64,000 nt of DNA, taken from contig NZ_CP180537.1 in NCBI RefSeq assembly GCF_047777955.1, positions 2,542,001-2,606,000 of the forward strand, in the 5' to 3' direction. The stretch's first letter is position 1, and every line of letters starts with the position of its first letter. This document shows, piece by piece, positions 34,631-45,235 of the stretch. Source of the stretch: Didemnitutus sp047777955. GTDB lineage: Bacteria > Verrucomicrobiota > Verrucomicrobiia > Opitutales > Opitutaceae. Made by a program: the position numbers and the translations under genes. The notes below the pieces were generated by a model. It was not told where the DNA came from and did no database searches. It worked only from the letters and a program-made list of their open reading frames with translations.

Positions 34631-37038
34631 GTGACTCCCCGCGCCCTCTTCCGCATCCTCGCCCGCGCGCCCTTCCTCAGCGCGATCGTCATCAGCTCGC
34701 TGGCGGTCGGCGTCGGGGTGAACACCGTCATCTTCAGCTGGCTGCGCGAGGTCGCCTTCGACCCGCTGCCGGGCGTCCGGGGCGACGGCCTCGTGTCGCT
34801 CGAGACGCTCGACGACACCGGCCGCTACGTCACGACCTCCTGGGCCGAATACCTCGACCTGCGCGAGCGGGTCCCGTCGCTCTCCGGCATCGCGCTGCAG
34901 CGCAACCGTCCGCTCTCCTCGGAGACCCCGCGGCCGGCGAGCGCGTGTCGGCGCAGATGGTGTCGGACAACTTCTTCGCCGTGCTCGGCGTCAGCCCGGC
35001 GCTCGGGCGCACCTTCGCGCCCGACGAGGGCCGCCACGCCGGCGACCAGCCGGTCGTGGTCCTGTCGCACGAATTCTGGCTCAAGCAATTTCACGGCGAC
35101 CCGCGCGCGGTGGGCGGCACGATCCGCCTGAACGACCGCGTCTGCACGATCGCCGGCGTCGCCCCGCGCGGCTTCTACGGCGGGCTCAACGCCGTCAGCT
35201 TCGACCTCTGGGCGCCCGCCGCCTTCGCCCGCGAGTTCCAGCCGTCCAGCACGGAGCTCACCGACCGGAAGGCGCGCTACTTCAGCATGCTCGCCCGCGT
35301 GCCGGCCGGCGTGAGCGCCGCACGCGTGCAGGGCGAGCTCGATGCCGCCGCCCGCTACCTGCTCGACACCTATCCCGAGACCAACCGCGGTCTGGGCTAC
35401 ACGCTGCTGCCACTCTGGCGCTCGCCGCGCGGCGGCCAGGCGATGGTGCTCGCGCTCGCCACGCTGCAGTTCTTCGCCGCGCTCATCCTCGCGGTCGTCT
35501 GCGCCAACACCGCCGGTCTGCTCCTGGCCCACGCCTCGACCCGGCGGCGCGAAATCGGCGTGCGGCGCGCACTCGGCGCCGCGCCGTCGCGGATCGTGCT
35601 CCAGCTCCTCGGCGAGAGCGTCACGCTCGCCGCCTGCGCCGTGCTCGGCGGCTACATCGTCGCGCTGTGGGGCGGCGACCTCCTGCGCCACCTGCCCTTC
35701 TCCCTCCCCGGCGGCCTCCATCTCCGCGTCGCCACCGAACTCGACGGCCCGGCCCTGCTCTTCGGCAGCGGCCTCGCCCTCGCCTGCGGCGTCGCCTTCG
35801 GCCTCGCGCCGGCCCTGCAGCTCGCGCGCGCCGACGTCATCGATTCGCTGCGCAGCGGCGCCGGCGCCCTGCCCGGACGCAGCCGCCTGCGCGATGCCCT
35901 CGTCGCCCTCGAGGTCGGCCTCGCGCTCGTCCTGCTCGTGCTGGCGGGTTTGTTCTCCACCAGCTTCCGCCACGCCCTGTCCGCCAATCCCGGCTTCGAC
36001 GTCGACCGCGTGCTGCTGACGTCGCTCGACCTGACGGCGAAGGGCTACAACGCGGACCGCACGCGCGCGTTCACCGACGACCTGCTGCGGCGCCTGCGTG
36101 AGACGCCGGGCATCGCCGGCGCCTCCGTCAGCAACAGCGTCCTGCTCGACCTGCACGGCCTGCCCACCGGCGTGATCGCCGTGGCCGGCGCCCCGTTCGA
36201 TCCCAACGCCAAGATCCGCTACGCCTACGCCTCGCCCGGCCACCTGCAGACCCTCGGCATGCCGCTGCGGGCCGGCGAAGACCTCGCGCCGCTCGACCGC
36301 ACCGACCTGCCGGTCGACGCGGTGATCAACGAGCGCATGGCGCAGCTCTACTGGCCGGGCGTTTCGCCGGTGGGCCGGAAGTTCATCGTCAACGATACCC
36401 GCTATGTCGTCTCCGGCGTGGTCCGCGACGCGCGCTACGAATCCGTGAACGAGCCGCCGCTCCCGCTGGCGTGGCTCACCCTGCGCTCGCGGCCGACCGG
36501 TTTCCCCGTGCTGCATGTCCGCACCGAGGGCGATCCGCGCCTGGCCCTCGGCGCCATCCGCCAGGTCGTGCACCAGCTCGATGCCACGCTGCCGCTCCTC
36601 GAGGTGCGCACGCTGGCCCAGCACGTGGAGAACAACCTCGTCGTGCAGCGCATCCCGGCGCAGATGCTCGCCTTCCTCGGCCCGCTCGCCCTCGTGCTCG
36701 CGGCGATCGGCCTCTACGCCATCATCGCCTACGCCCTCGCGCAGCGCACCCGCGAGATCGGCGTCCGCCTCGCGCTGGGCGCCTCGCCGCAGCGCGTCGT
36801 GAACCTGATGGTCTGGCAGGGACTGCGCACCGTCCTGCTCGGCAGCGCCGCCGGCTGGCTGGTGGCGCTGGCCCTCGGCTACTTCCTGCAGCGTCAGCTG
36901 GTCGGCGTCCGCTTCGGCGAGCCCGCGGTCTACGCCGGCGTGCCGGCGCTGCTGCTCGGCGTCGCGCTCCTCGCCTGCTGGCTGCCCGCCCGGCGCGCCG
37001 CCCGCGTCGATCCCATGGTCGCGCTGCGCGCCGAATAG
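34631..37038 (+). CDS. ADOP-type permease (ADOP-7), frameshifted
   Basis: About 802 residues after correction; GTG start. Starts VTPRALFRILARAPFLSAIV, with the TM1 region AVGVGVNTVIFSWLREV. The frame breaks in CCCC at 34926-34929; one added C gives SSETPAAGERVSAQMVSDNFF. First FtsX part has CANTAGLLLAHASTRRREIGV; final part LVLAAIGLYAIIAYALAQR and end VDPMVALRAE. Confidence 0.83.
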
Positions 37039-37059
37039 CGAACGCTTTCCCGTCCGCCC

Positions 37060-39559
37060 ATGCTTTCCGATTTCCAGTCCGCGTGGCGCTACGTGCGCAG
37101 CCAGCCGGGCTTCTCCTCCTCGCCATTCTCTCGCTCGCCGTCGCCATCGGCGTCAACGCCGCGATGTTTTCCGTCGTCAGCGGCTTCCTGCTGCGCGACG
37201 CGGTGCAGGAGGATCCGGCGCGCTACGTCGGGGTGTTCACCACGACGCAGGACGCGGCGCGGGCCTACCGGCCGTTCTCGCTGGCCGAGTTCGAGGCCCT
37301 GCGCGCCGACAAGACGGTGTTCGCCGACGTCTCGGCGGTCTACTACAGCCAGGTCGCCCTGGGGCGGAAACGGACGCGCGGCGCGCGTTCGCCTTCCTCG
37401 TGTCGGGCAACTTCTTCTCGCTCGCCGGCGCACACCCCGCCGCCGGCCGCTTCTTCACCCCGGAGGAGGCCGCCGCCGGCTCCGACGCGGCGGTCGTCGT
37501 GGCGAGCCAGCGCCTGTGGCGCGCCCACGGCGGCGGCGCGGACTTCGTCGGCAGCACGCTGCGCGTCAACGGCCGCGAGTGCACCGTGATCGGCATCGCC
37601 CCCGAGGGCTTCAGCGGCGCCAGCCCGCTCCTGGCGCCGGAGATCTGGCTGCCGCTCGGCTTCTTCGCCCAGGCCGCGCCGGCCTTCTCGGCGCTGCGCT
37701 CGGCCACGGACCTGGCCGCGCCGCATAATTTCCAGCTCCAGCTTTTCGCCCGCCTGCAGCCGACGCTCTCGCGGACCACAGTGCAGCCGCTGCTGCCGGT
37801 CCTGGCCCGCCGGCTCGCGGCGCTCGAGCCCGAGGCGACACCGCGCGAACTGGTGCTGGCGCGTCCCTTCGGCATCGCGCCCGAACCGGCCCGCGAAAGC
37901 GCGTTCGGTCCGCTGACCGGCCTGACGCTGGGATTCTCGGCGCTCGTCCTCGTCGCGGCCTGTCTGAATCTCGGCAACCTGCTCCTCGTCCGCGGCACGA
38001 CCCGCGCGGCGGAGATGGCGACCCGGCTCGCGCTGGGCGCCTCGCGCGCCCGCCTCATCCGGCAACTGCTGGCGGAGGGGCTCCTGCTGGGCGGCGCGGG
38101 CGCGCTGCTCGGCCTCGTCTGCAGCCTGTGGGCCGGCACCTTCCTCGCCCAGGTGCTCGCCGACCGGGTGGCTGAGTTCGGCTTCACGGTCGTGGCGGCG
38201 TTCCAGCCCGACAGAACGGTCCTGGCCGCCACGGCGCTCGTTTCGCTGCTCGCCTGCCTGGCCTTCAGTCTCGGGCCGGCCCTGCGGGCCTCCCGCGTCG
38301 ACCTCGCGCACGCGCTCCGTTCGGGAGCGAGCGGCGTCATCGCCGGGGCCGGTCGCAGGCGGTGGTCCGGCCGCAACCTGCTGCTCGTCGGCCAGACCGC
38401 TTTGTCCTTTGTCCTGCTGTTCGTCGCGGCGTTGTTCCTGCGCTCCGCCCTCGCCGCCGCCGAGCCGCCGCGCGGCATCGACCTCGCGGGCCGCGCCGTC
38501 GCGGAGATCGATTTCTCGCTGGCGCCGACGGCGCGCACCGCTCCCCGCGCGCGCCTCCTCGACGCGTTGGACGCCGCCCGGCGGGCGCCGGGCATCGCGC
38601 ACGCCGGCATCACCTCGCTGGTGCCCTACGCGAACGACGTGCAAATCTTCCGTGCCCGCCCGTCTCTTCCGGGCGAGGCCGCGGCCGGACCCGTCGTCGG
38701 CGCGTTTGCCGCGGTCAGCGACGGCTATGTGGAGGCGATCGCGCGGCTGCTGCGCGGCCGCGACTTCACGCGCGCCGAGGCGGCCTCGCCGGAGTCCGCC
38801 CCCGTCTGCCTCGTCGACGAGCAGTTGGCGCACCGCCTCTTCCCCCACCGCGATGCGCTCGGTGAGGCGATCGAGCTGCACGCCGGATCGCTGAACGGCC
38901 GGTTCACGATCGCCGGGCTCACGTCCGCCCACAGCCAGGATGTCGCGGATCGCGCGAATCCCTTCCCGCGGGTCTTCGTGCCGCTGGCCCGAGTCGAACG
39001 CCCGCTCTGGTTCGTGGTGGCCCGGGGCGCGGCCGGCGGAGCCGGCGCCGACCTCGGGGCGGCGCACGCGCTCGAAACGGCCCTGCGTGCCGCCGACGCC
39101 GAATTGCCTCTCCTCCCCGTGCACACGCTCCGCGGCTTTGTCGACGGCAACTTCGGCCGCTGGCAGGCCGCGCTCGGGGCGGCGTTGTTCGGCTTTTTCG
39201 CCCTCGTCAGCGTCGCGCTCGCCGCCGTCGGCGTGTATGGCGTCACCGCCTATGCGACCGCGCGGCGCACGCGCGAGATCGGGGTGCGGATGGCCTTGGG
39301 CGCCACGCGCGCCGACATCGCGCGCCTCGTGCTCCGCGGCGGCCTCGGCCAGCTCGCGGCGGCGTTCGTCGGCGGCAGTCTGCTGGCGCTGGCGGCCGGC
39401 CCGCTCCTCGCCCGTTTCGTGCCCAACGTGCGGGCCCTCGATCCCGCGGCCTTCGCGCTCGCCGTCGGCACGCTGCTGCTCGCCGCCGCCGTCGCCCTCG
39501 CGGTCCCCGCGCGCCGCGCCGCGCGGATCGATCCGCTCGTCGCCCTCCGCTCCGACTAG
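37060..39559 (+). CDS. ADOP-type permease (ADOP-8), two frameshifts
   Basis: About 833 residues when both breaks are repaired. Starts MLSDFQSAWRYVRSQPGF. The first break, at TTCTCCTCCTC (about 37111-37118), lacks one C; the second, in GGGG at 37361-37364, lacks one G; repair gives SLLAILSLAVAIGVNAAMFS and QVALGAETDARRAFAFLVSG. The rest has LVAACLNLGNLLLVRGTTRA, then VALAAVGVYGVTAYATARR, ending IDPLVALRSD. Two independent homopolymer losses in one gene favour sequence error over decay. Confidence 0.82.
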
Positions 39560-39585
39560 CCCGCCGAACCCCTCCTTCCTCGATC

Positions 39586-41997
39586 ATGCTGCGTCAAAGT
39601 CTCCACGCCCTCCTGCGGCGCCCGCTGCTCTCCGCGGGCATCGTCGCCACCCTCGGCCTCGCCCTCGCGGCGACCTTGCTTGTCCTCGGCCTCCTCGACC
39701 GCTACCTGCTGCGTCCGCTGCCCTACGGCGACGCCGACCGGCTCGTCGCCGTGCTCGAATACCCGCTGAGCGCCGGACCGAGCGCCAACACCATCCGCCT
39801 CGCGTTCGGCAACGCGGCTGACGTCCACGACCGCGTGGGGGCCTTCGCCCGCACCGCCATCGTGCGCAACGAGTCGTTCACCGTCCACACGCCGGGCGGG
39901 AGCGAGGTGGCGTTTCTCCAGCGGGTCACGCCGGAGTTCTTCCCGCTGTTCGGCCTGCGCGCCCTGCACGGCGAATTCATCCACCCGGGCAACGCGGAAC
40001 TCGGGGGCGAGCGCGCGATCGTGCTGGCCTACGATTTCTGGACCCGCCGCTACGGCGGCGACCCGCGCGCCGTCGGCCAGAGCATCCGGCTCGACGACCA
40101 CAGCTACCGCATCGTCGGCGTCGCCCCCGCCAATCTCACGCTCCCGCTCGTCGGCGAGGGACAGCAGGGCTGGGTGGCGATGCTGCCGTCCGATTTCGTG
40201 CGCGGCGACCGCGTCGTCCGCCGGCACTTCATGTTCGGCGAACTCGCCCCCGGCCGCACGCTCGGCTCCGCGCAGGGCGAGCTGGCGGCCCTCACCCGCA
40301 CGCTCGCGCGCGACTTTCCCGCCACGAACGCCGACCGCGGCCTCACCGCGATCACGCTGCGCGAGGCGCTGGTCGGCAGTTTCCGCCAGCAGCTTGTCCT
40401 GCTCCAGGCCGCGGTCGGGCTCGTGCTCGTGGTCGCGTGCGTCAACGCCGGCAGCCTCCTGCTGGCCCAGGCGATCCGGCGCCGCCGCGAATTCGCCGTG
40501 CGGCTCGCGCTCGGCGCCGGCACGCGCGACCTCGCGCGCCAGTTCTTCCTGGAGTCGCTGCTGCTGAGCCTCGGCGGTGCGCTGCTCGGCCTGCTCCTGG
40601 CCGCGTGGATCGCCCCGCTGACGCGCGCGCTGCTGCCCGCCAATTCGACGCTCGGCCAGCTGCCGCCGCCGACGCTCTCCCCGCTGGTCGCCGTCGGCGC
40701 GCTGGTCCTGGCCGCGGGCATCGCCGTCCTGTTCACCCTCGTGCCGCTGTGGCAGGCCCGGCGCCTGAACCTCGAGGCCACGCTGCGCGACGGCGCCCGC
40801 CAGGCCGGATCGGTCGGCGCGGGCCGCGCCATGCGCGGGCTGGTTACCCTGCAGGTCGCGGTGGCGCTGGCCCTCTCCATCACCGCCATCCAGCTGGTGC
40901 GCAGCTTCCAGGCGGTGCAGCAGGTCGATCGCGGGCTTCCGGTCGAGCAGATCGTCGGCGCGCGGATCGGCACCCGCGGCGCCAAATACCAGAGCCGCGA
41001 GGCGCGCGCGCAGTTCTTCGATGCCGTGGCCGCGCAGCTGGAACAGCTGCCGCACGTCGCCGCGGTCGGCTTCCAGGACTGGGGCTACGTCACGCCCGGG
41101 GCGGGCTACTTCAATTTCGTGCAGGAGGGCGACGGCCTGACGACGAGCGAATCGCCGAAGCGCGCCGCCCGCTACTTTTCCTCCGTCGGCATGCGCGACG
41201 CCTGGCAGCTGCGCCTGCTTTCCGGCCGCTGGCTGACGCCCGACGACCGGGCGAACACCACGCGCGTCGCCGTGATCAGCGAGAGCCTCGCCGCCAAGCA
41301 CTGGCCCGGCCGGGATCCGATCGGGCAGCGCGTGCGACTCGAGAACACCGACGAGGGCTGGTGGACGATCGTCGGCGTGGTCAGCAACGTCCTCAGCCAC
41401 GGCGCCCAGCCGCAGCCGATCGACGCGTTCTACCTGCCCTACGTGCAGGGCGGGCTCTTCGACGTGGCGTTCTCCGTCCGCCTCCGCGGCACGCAGCCGT
41501 TCACGAAGGACGAGCTCGACCGCGCCATCAACGCGGTCGATCCGATCAATTCCTCCTACCTGTTCCTGCCGGCCGCGAAGTTCTACGCGGACAGCGCATG
41601 GCAAACGCGCTTCGGTCTCACCCTGGTCGTGTCGTTCGCCACGCTCGCCGTCGTCCTCTGCCTCACGGGCGTCTACGCGGTGCTGGCCTTCGCGGTGGCG
41701 AACCGCACCGCCGAGTTCGGCGTCCGCCTCGCCCTCGGCGCCACGCCCGGGGCCGTCGCCCGCCTGGTGCTCGCCGATGCGCTGCGCATGACGCTGCCCG
41801 GCCTGCTCCTGGGCGCGCTCCTGGCGGTGCAGGCCGCCCGGCTCGTGGCGCACCTGCTCTACGGCGTGTCGACCGTCGATCCCCTCTCTCACGGCGCCGC
41901 CCTGCTCGCGCTGGCCGCGGCCTGCACGGCGGCGTGCCTCGTGCCCGCCCGCCGGGCGGCGAAGGTCGATCCGCTCGTCGCCCTGCGCGCGGAGTGA
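39586..41997 (+). CDS. ADOP-type permease (ADOP-9)
   Basis: 803 residues, intact; the last of the cluster. Starts MLRQSLHALLRRPLLSAG with TM1 LGLALAATLLVLGLLDRYLL, lacking the usual PGFT and GIGxN words. First FtsX part VVACVNAGSLLLAQAIRRRREF; last part VVLCLTGVYAVLAFAVANR and end VDPLVALRAE. The most divergent member of the group. Confidence 0.88.
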   Translation: MLRQSLHALLRRPLLSAGIVATLGLALAATLLVLGLLDRYLLRPLPYGDADRLVAVLEYPLSAGPSANTIRLAFGNAADVHDRVGAFARTAIVRNESFTVHTPGGSEVAFLQRVTPEFFPLFGLRALHGEFIHPGNAELGGERAIVLAYDFWTRRYGGDPRAVGQSIRLDDHSYRIVGVAPANLTLPLVGEGQQGWVAMLPSDFVRGDRVVRRHFMFGELAPGRTLGSAQGELAALTRTLARDFPATNADRGLTAITLREALVGSFRQQLVLLQAAVGLVLVVACVNAGSLLLAQAIRRRREFAVRLALGAGTRDLARQFFLESLLLSLGGALLGLLLAAWIAPLTRALLPANSTLGQLPPPTLSPLVAVGALVLAAGIAVLFTLVPLWQARRLNLEATLRDGARQAGSVGAGRAMRGLVTLQVAVALALSITAIQLVRSFQAVQQVDRGLPVEQIVGARIGTRGAKYQSREARAQFFDAVAAQLEQLPHVAAVGFQDWGYVTPGAGYFNFVQEGDGLTTSESPKRAARYFSSVGMRDAWQLRLLSGRWLTPDDRANTTRVAVISESLAAKHWPGRDPIGQRVRLENTDEGWWTIVGVVSNVLSHGAQPQPIDAFYLPYVQGGLFDVAFSVRLRGTQPFTKDELDRAINAVDPINSSYLFLPAAKFYADSAWQTRFGLTLVVSFATLAVVLCLTGVYAVLAFAVANRTAEFGVRLALGATPGAVARLVLADALRMTLPGLLLGALLAVQAARLVAHLLYGVSTVDPLSHGAALLALAAACTAACLVPARRAAKVDPLVALRAE

Positions 41998-42050
41998 CAA
42001 ACCCGTTGCCTTCCGGGAACTCGCCGGCGAAATGCGGGTTTAACTCCTGC

Positions 42051-42901
42051 ATGCGCCCCTTCGTCCTCTTCCTGCTCGCCGCGTCGACCCTGTCGGCCAG
42101 CCCCGCGTTCGACGCCGCCGTCGGTCTCTACAAGCAACGGAAGGACGCGGAGGCCCGCGCCGCCTTCGACGCCCTGCTCCAGGCCGAACCCCGGAACGCC
42201 GAGGTCCCGTATTATCTGGGCCGGCTCGACATGCGGGCCCGGAATCCGGATGCCGCCGTCGAACACTTCAGCGCCGCGATCGCGCTCGATCCGGCGAAGA
42301 GCGCCTACCACCTGGAACTCGGCGGCGCCTACGGCAACAAGGCCCAGAGCGCCGGCCTGCTCGGCAAGGCCTCGCTCGCCGGCAAGGCCCGCAGCGCCTT
42401 CGAAAAGGCCGTCGCGCTCGATCCGAGCAGCTACGACGCGCAGAGCGCGCTGTTCCAATACTACGTGCAGGCGCCCGGCTTCATGGGTGGCGGCTTCGAC
42501 AAGGCCCTCGCGCAGTCCGAGGTCCTGATCAAGCTCGACCCCGTGCGCGGCCGGCACGCGCAGGCCAATCTCTACGTGCGCGAGAAGAAATACGCCGAGG
42601 CCTTCGCCATTTTCGACGCGATGCTCCAGGCGAAGGACGACGACTACGGCGCGCTCTACGGCCTCGGCCGCGTCGTCGCCGAATCCGGACAGCGGATCGA
42701 GGCCGGACTGGCGAACCTGCGGAAATGCCTCGCGCTCACGCCGCCCGCCGGCATGCCGTCCCACGCCGCCGTGCACTGGCGCCTCGGAACCATTTTGGAA
42801 AAAAGGGCGACAAGGACGGCGCGCGCGCGTCCTACCAGGCGGCCCTCGCCGTCGACCCGAAGTTCCAGCCCGCGCTCGAGGCGCTGAAGAAGCTCGGCTG
42901 A
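42051..42901 (+). CDS. TPR-repeat protein, exported, frameshifted near the end
   Basis: About 283 residues once corrected. Signal peptide MRPFVLFLLAASTLSA, then TPR units (AVGLYKQRKDAEARAAFDALL; VPYYLGRLDMRARNPDAAVEH; SAYHLELGGAYGNKA and later copies). The frame breaks in the A6 run at 42799-42804; one added A gives GTILEKKGDKDGARASYQAAL and the end FQPALEALKKLG. The function is probably protein interaction in the periplasm. It starts 53 bases after ADOP-9 on the same strand. Confidence 0.82.
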
Positions 42902-42953
42902 GCCCGCCCTCTCGCCTCTTGCCTCGCACCGCGTCCGCGCGCACCGTGGCGGC

Positions 42954-44170
42954 ATGTCCACCGGCCTCGCGCCCGCCGTCTCCGAATTCCTCGCGCTGCT
43001 CGAACGCGGCGTGCGCGACGGCAGCTTCACGCGCCTGACCCTCGGCAAGCCGCGCGGCGGTGGCGACGCCACGCTGCAGAACGTCTTCGTCCGGCCGGTG
43101 CGCCTCAAGTCCGGCCCGCACCTGAGCTTCCTCTGGCGCCACGACCGGCGCGACCTCACCAAGAACGTCGACCCGGAGGACGGCGTCCTCGAGGTCGGCC
43201 GCCTCGTCGGCACGATCTTCCACAGCGCCCACCTCTTCCTCGGCGCGCGCACCGTCCAGCTCGAGTTCAACAAGAAGGGCGAGCCGCGCCTGACCTTCGG
43301 CAAGGACGCCCGGGCCGCCGCCGCGCCGCCCGACGAGGCGCACGATCGCGCCAAGGCCCGCCTGCTTCCCGCCTCGAGCCACGACTGGCTCCACGCGCTC
43401 GGCGTCACCAACTCCGCCGGCGTCGTGCGCGAGGGCATGGCCGACAAGCACCGGCAGATCCACAAGTTCGTCGAGCTGCTCCACCACCTCGTGGCCGACG
43501 CGGCGCTCCTCACGACCGGCCGGTCGAGATCGCCGACATGGGCTGCGGCAAGGGCTACCTCACCTTCGCCACCCACGACTATTTCGACCGCGTGGCCCAG
43601 CGCTCGGTCCGGGTCTGCGGCGTCGAGCTGCGCCCGGAACTCGTCGAGCACTGCAACCGCCTCGCCCAGGAGACCGGACGCGAGAAACTCTCCTTCGTCC
43701 GCGGCACGATCCAGGAGGCGACGCTTCCCGCCCCCGACGTGCTCATCGCGCTCCACGCCTGCGACACCGCCACCGACGACGCCATCGCGCGCGGCCTCGC
43801 CGCCGGCAGCGCCCTCATTGTCACCGCGCCCTGTTGCCAGAAGGAGCTGCGTCCGCAGCTGCGCCCCGCTCCCGTGCTGGCGCCGGCGCTGCGCCACGGG
43901 ATCTTCCAGGAACGCCATGCCGAGTTCGCCACCGACGCCCTGCGCGCGCTCCTGCTCGAGTGGGCCGGCTACGACACCAAGGTCTTCGAATTCATCTCCA
44001 CCGAGCACACGGCGAAGAACCTCATGATCGCCGCGACCAGGCGCGCCCAACCCGACGCCGCCGACCAGCGCGCCGAGCGGGCGCGCGCCGTGCGCTCGCT
44101 GGCCGAGTTCTACGGCATCCGGAGCCAGGCGCTCGCCCGGCACCTCGACTTCGCGCTGTCCCTGCCCTGA
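42954..44170 (+). CDS. SAM-dependent methyltransferase (Methyltransf_32 type), frameshifted
   Basis: About 405 residues after correction. The C-terminal methyltransferase domain has motif I (ADMGCGKGYLTFATHDYF), VCGVELRPELVEHCNRL, and the family block LIALHACDTATDDAIARG then VTAPCCQKELRPQL. The N-terminal 190 residues are unassigned (LRLKSGPHL-like region). The frame breaks in GGCCGG at about 43517-43522; one added C gives LLTTGRPVEIADMGCG or TTGPVEIADMG. The substrate is unknown. Converges with the phosphoesterase gene, 31 bases apart. Confidence 0.82.
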
Positions 44171-44201
44171 ACGCCGCGCGACTCCGCGCCACCGGAACGT
44201 C

Positions 44202-45170
44202 TCAGGCCCAGGCGCAGGAGTGGTAGGTCCGCGCCCAGCTGCCGTCCGCGCGCAGGTCCAGCACTGCGAAACCGGCGCCGGTCTGGTGGAACACCGGCTT
44301 GCCCCACCAATCCGCGCTGACCGCACCGTTGCCGAGATAGTGCACGCCGTCGTAGACGACGTGGTCCTGCAGGTGCAGGTGTCCACTGACGCAGAGCGTG
44401 ACGCCCCCGCGGGCCCGCAGCACCGCCTGGAGCTCGTGGCTGTCCGTGTGCATGAGCGCCGAGCTCACCACCCACGCGCCGGAGGCGCGGCCCGGCGAGG
44501 GGAAGTCGGCCACCTGCTCGCGGGTCTGCGCCCAGTCGTGGACGGCCGCCGACAGGATCGGGATGTGGGAGCAAACCATCAGCGGCTGCGCCGCCGGCGT
44601 GCGCGCCACCTCGCCGCGAAACCACTCGAGTTGCTCGGGGTCGAGGTGCGCGCGATAGTAGGACTTGTCGCCCTCCACCACCGGCCGCGCGCTGTCCAGC
44701 GCGATGAAGCGCCAGCCGCCCTGCTCGAAGGCATACCAGGGCCGCTCCAGCTGCATCTCCTCCATGGCCCGCAGCTGGTAGCGCCGCCCGCCGCGCTCGC
44801 GCGTCTCGCCGAGGCACAGGTCGTGATTGCCGAGGCACGCCCGCAGGGGAGCCCGCAAACGCGCCGCCGCGCCCCGCCACACGTTCCAGAGCTGATCGAC
44901 CCGCGCCCCGTCGCGCAGACCCCAGGAGTCCATGATCACGTCGCCCGTGTGCAGGATGAAGTCCGGCGCGGGATCGAGCGCCGCGAGCGCGGCGATGAGC
45001 CGGTCGAGCCCGGCCGCGCAATTCGCGGTGGTCGTGACATGCGTGTCCGTGATGTGGGCGATGCGCAGCGCCCGCGGCGGGGTGACCTTTTCGGAGGCGA
45101 CGAGAAGCGGCGCGGCGGCGGCCGTGCCCGCCAGCGTGCCGAGGGTGCGAACGAAGTGGCGGCGATTCAT
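44202..45170 (-). CDS. Tat-exported calcineurin-like metallophosphoesterase
   Basis: 322 residues with a twin-arginine signal (MNRRHFVRTLGTLAGTAAAA). Metal-binding blocks in order: HITDTHV (residues about 38-44), LHTGDVI (about 74), CLGNHDLC (about 112), CSHIPIL and VSGHLHLQ, the complete calcineurin-like phosphoesterase set. It is probably a periplasmic 3',5'-cyclic-nucleotide or phospholipid phosphoesterase-like enzyme; the substrate is unknown. The Tat signal suggests it folds with metal before export. Confidence 0.85.
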   Translation of the reverse strand: MNRRHFVRTLGTLAGTAAAAPLLVASEKVTPPRALRIAHITDTHVTTTANCAAGLDRLIAALAALDPAPDFILHTGDVIMDSWGLRDGARVDQLWNVWRGAAARLRAPLRACLGNHDLCLGETRERGGRRYQLRAMEEMQLERPWYAFEQGGWRFIALDSARPVVEGDKSYYRAHLDPEQLEWFRGEVARTPAAQPLMVCSHIPILSAAVHDWAQTREQVADFPSPGRASGAWVVSSALMHTDSHELQAVLRARGGVTLCVSGHLHLQDHVVYDGVHYLGNGAVSADWWGKPVFHQTGAGFAVLDLRADGSWARTYHSCAWA

Positions 45171-45235
45171 GGCGCCGGCATGGGATGCGAGATGGCGCTC
45201 CGCCGCAAGGCTGCGCTTGGGGCGGAGCAGGACGG

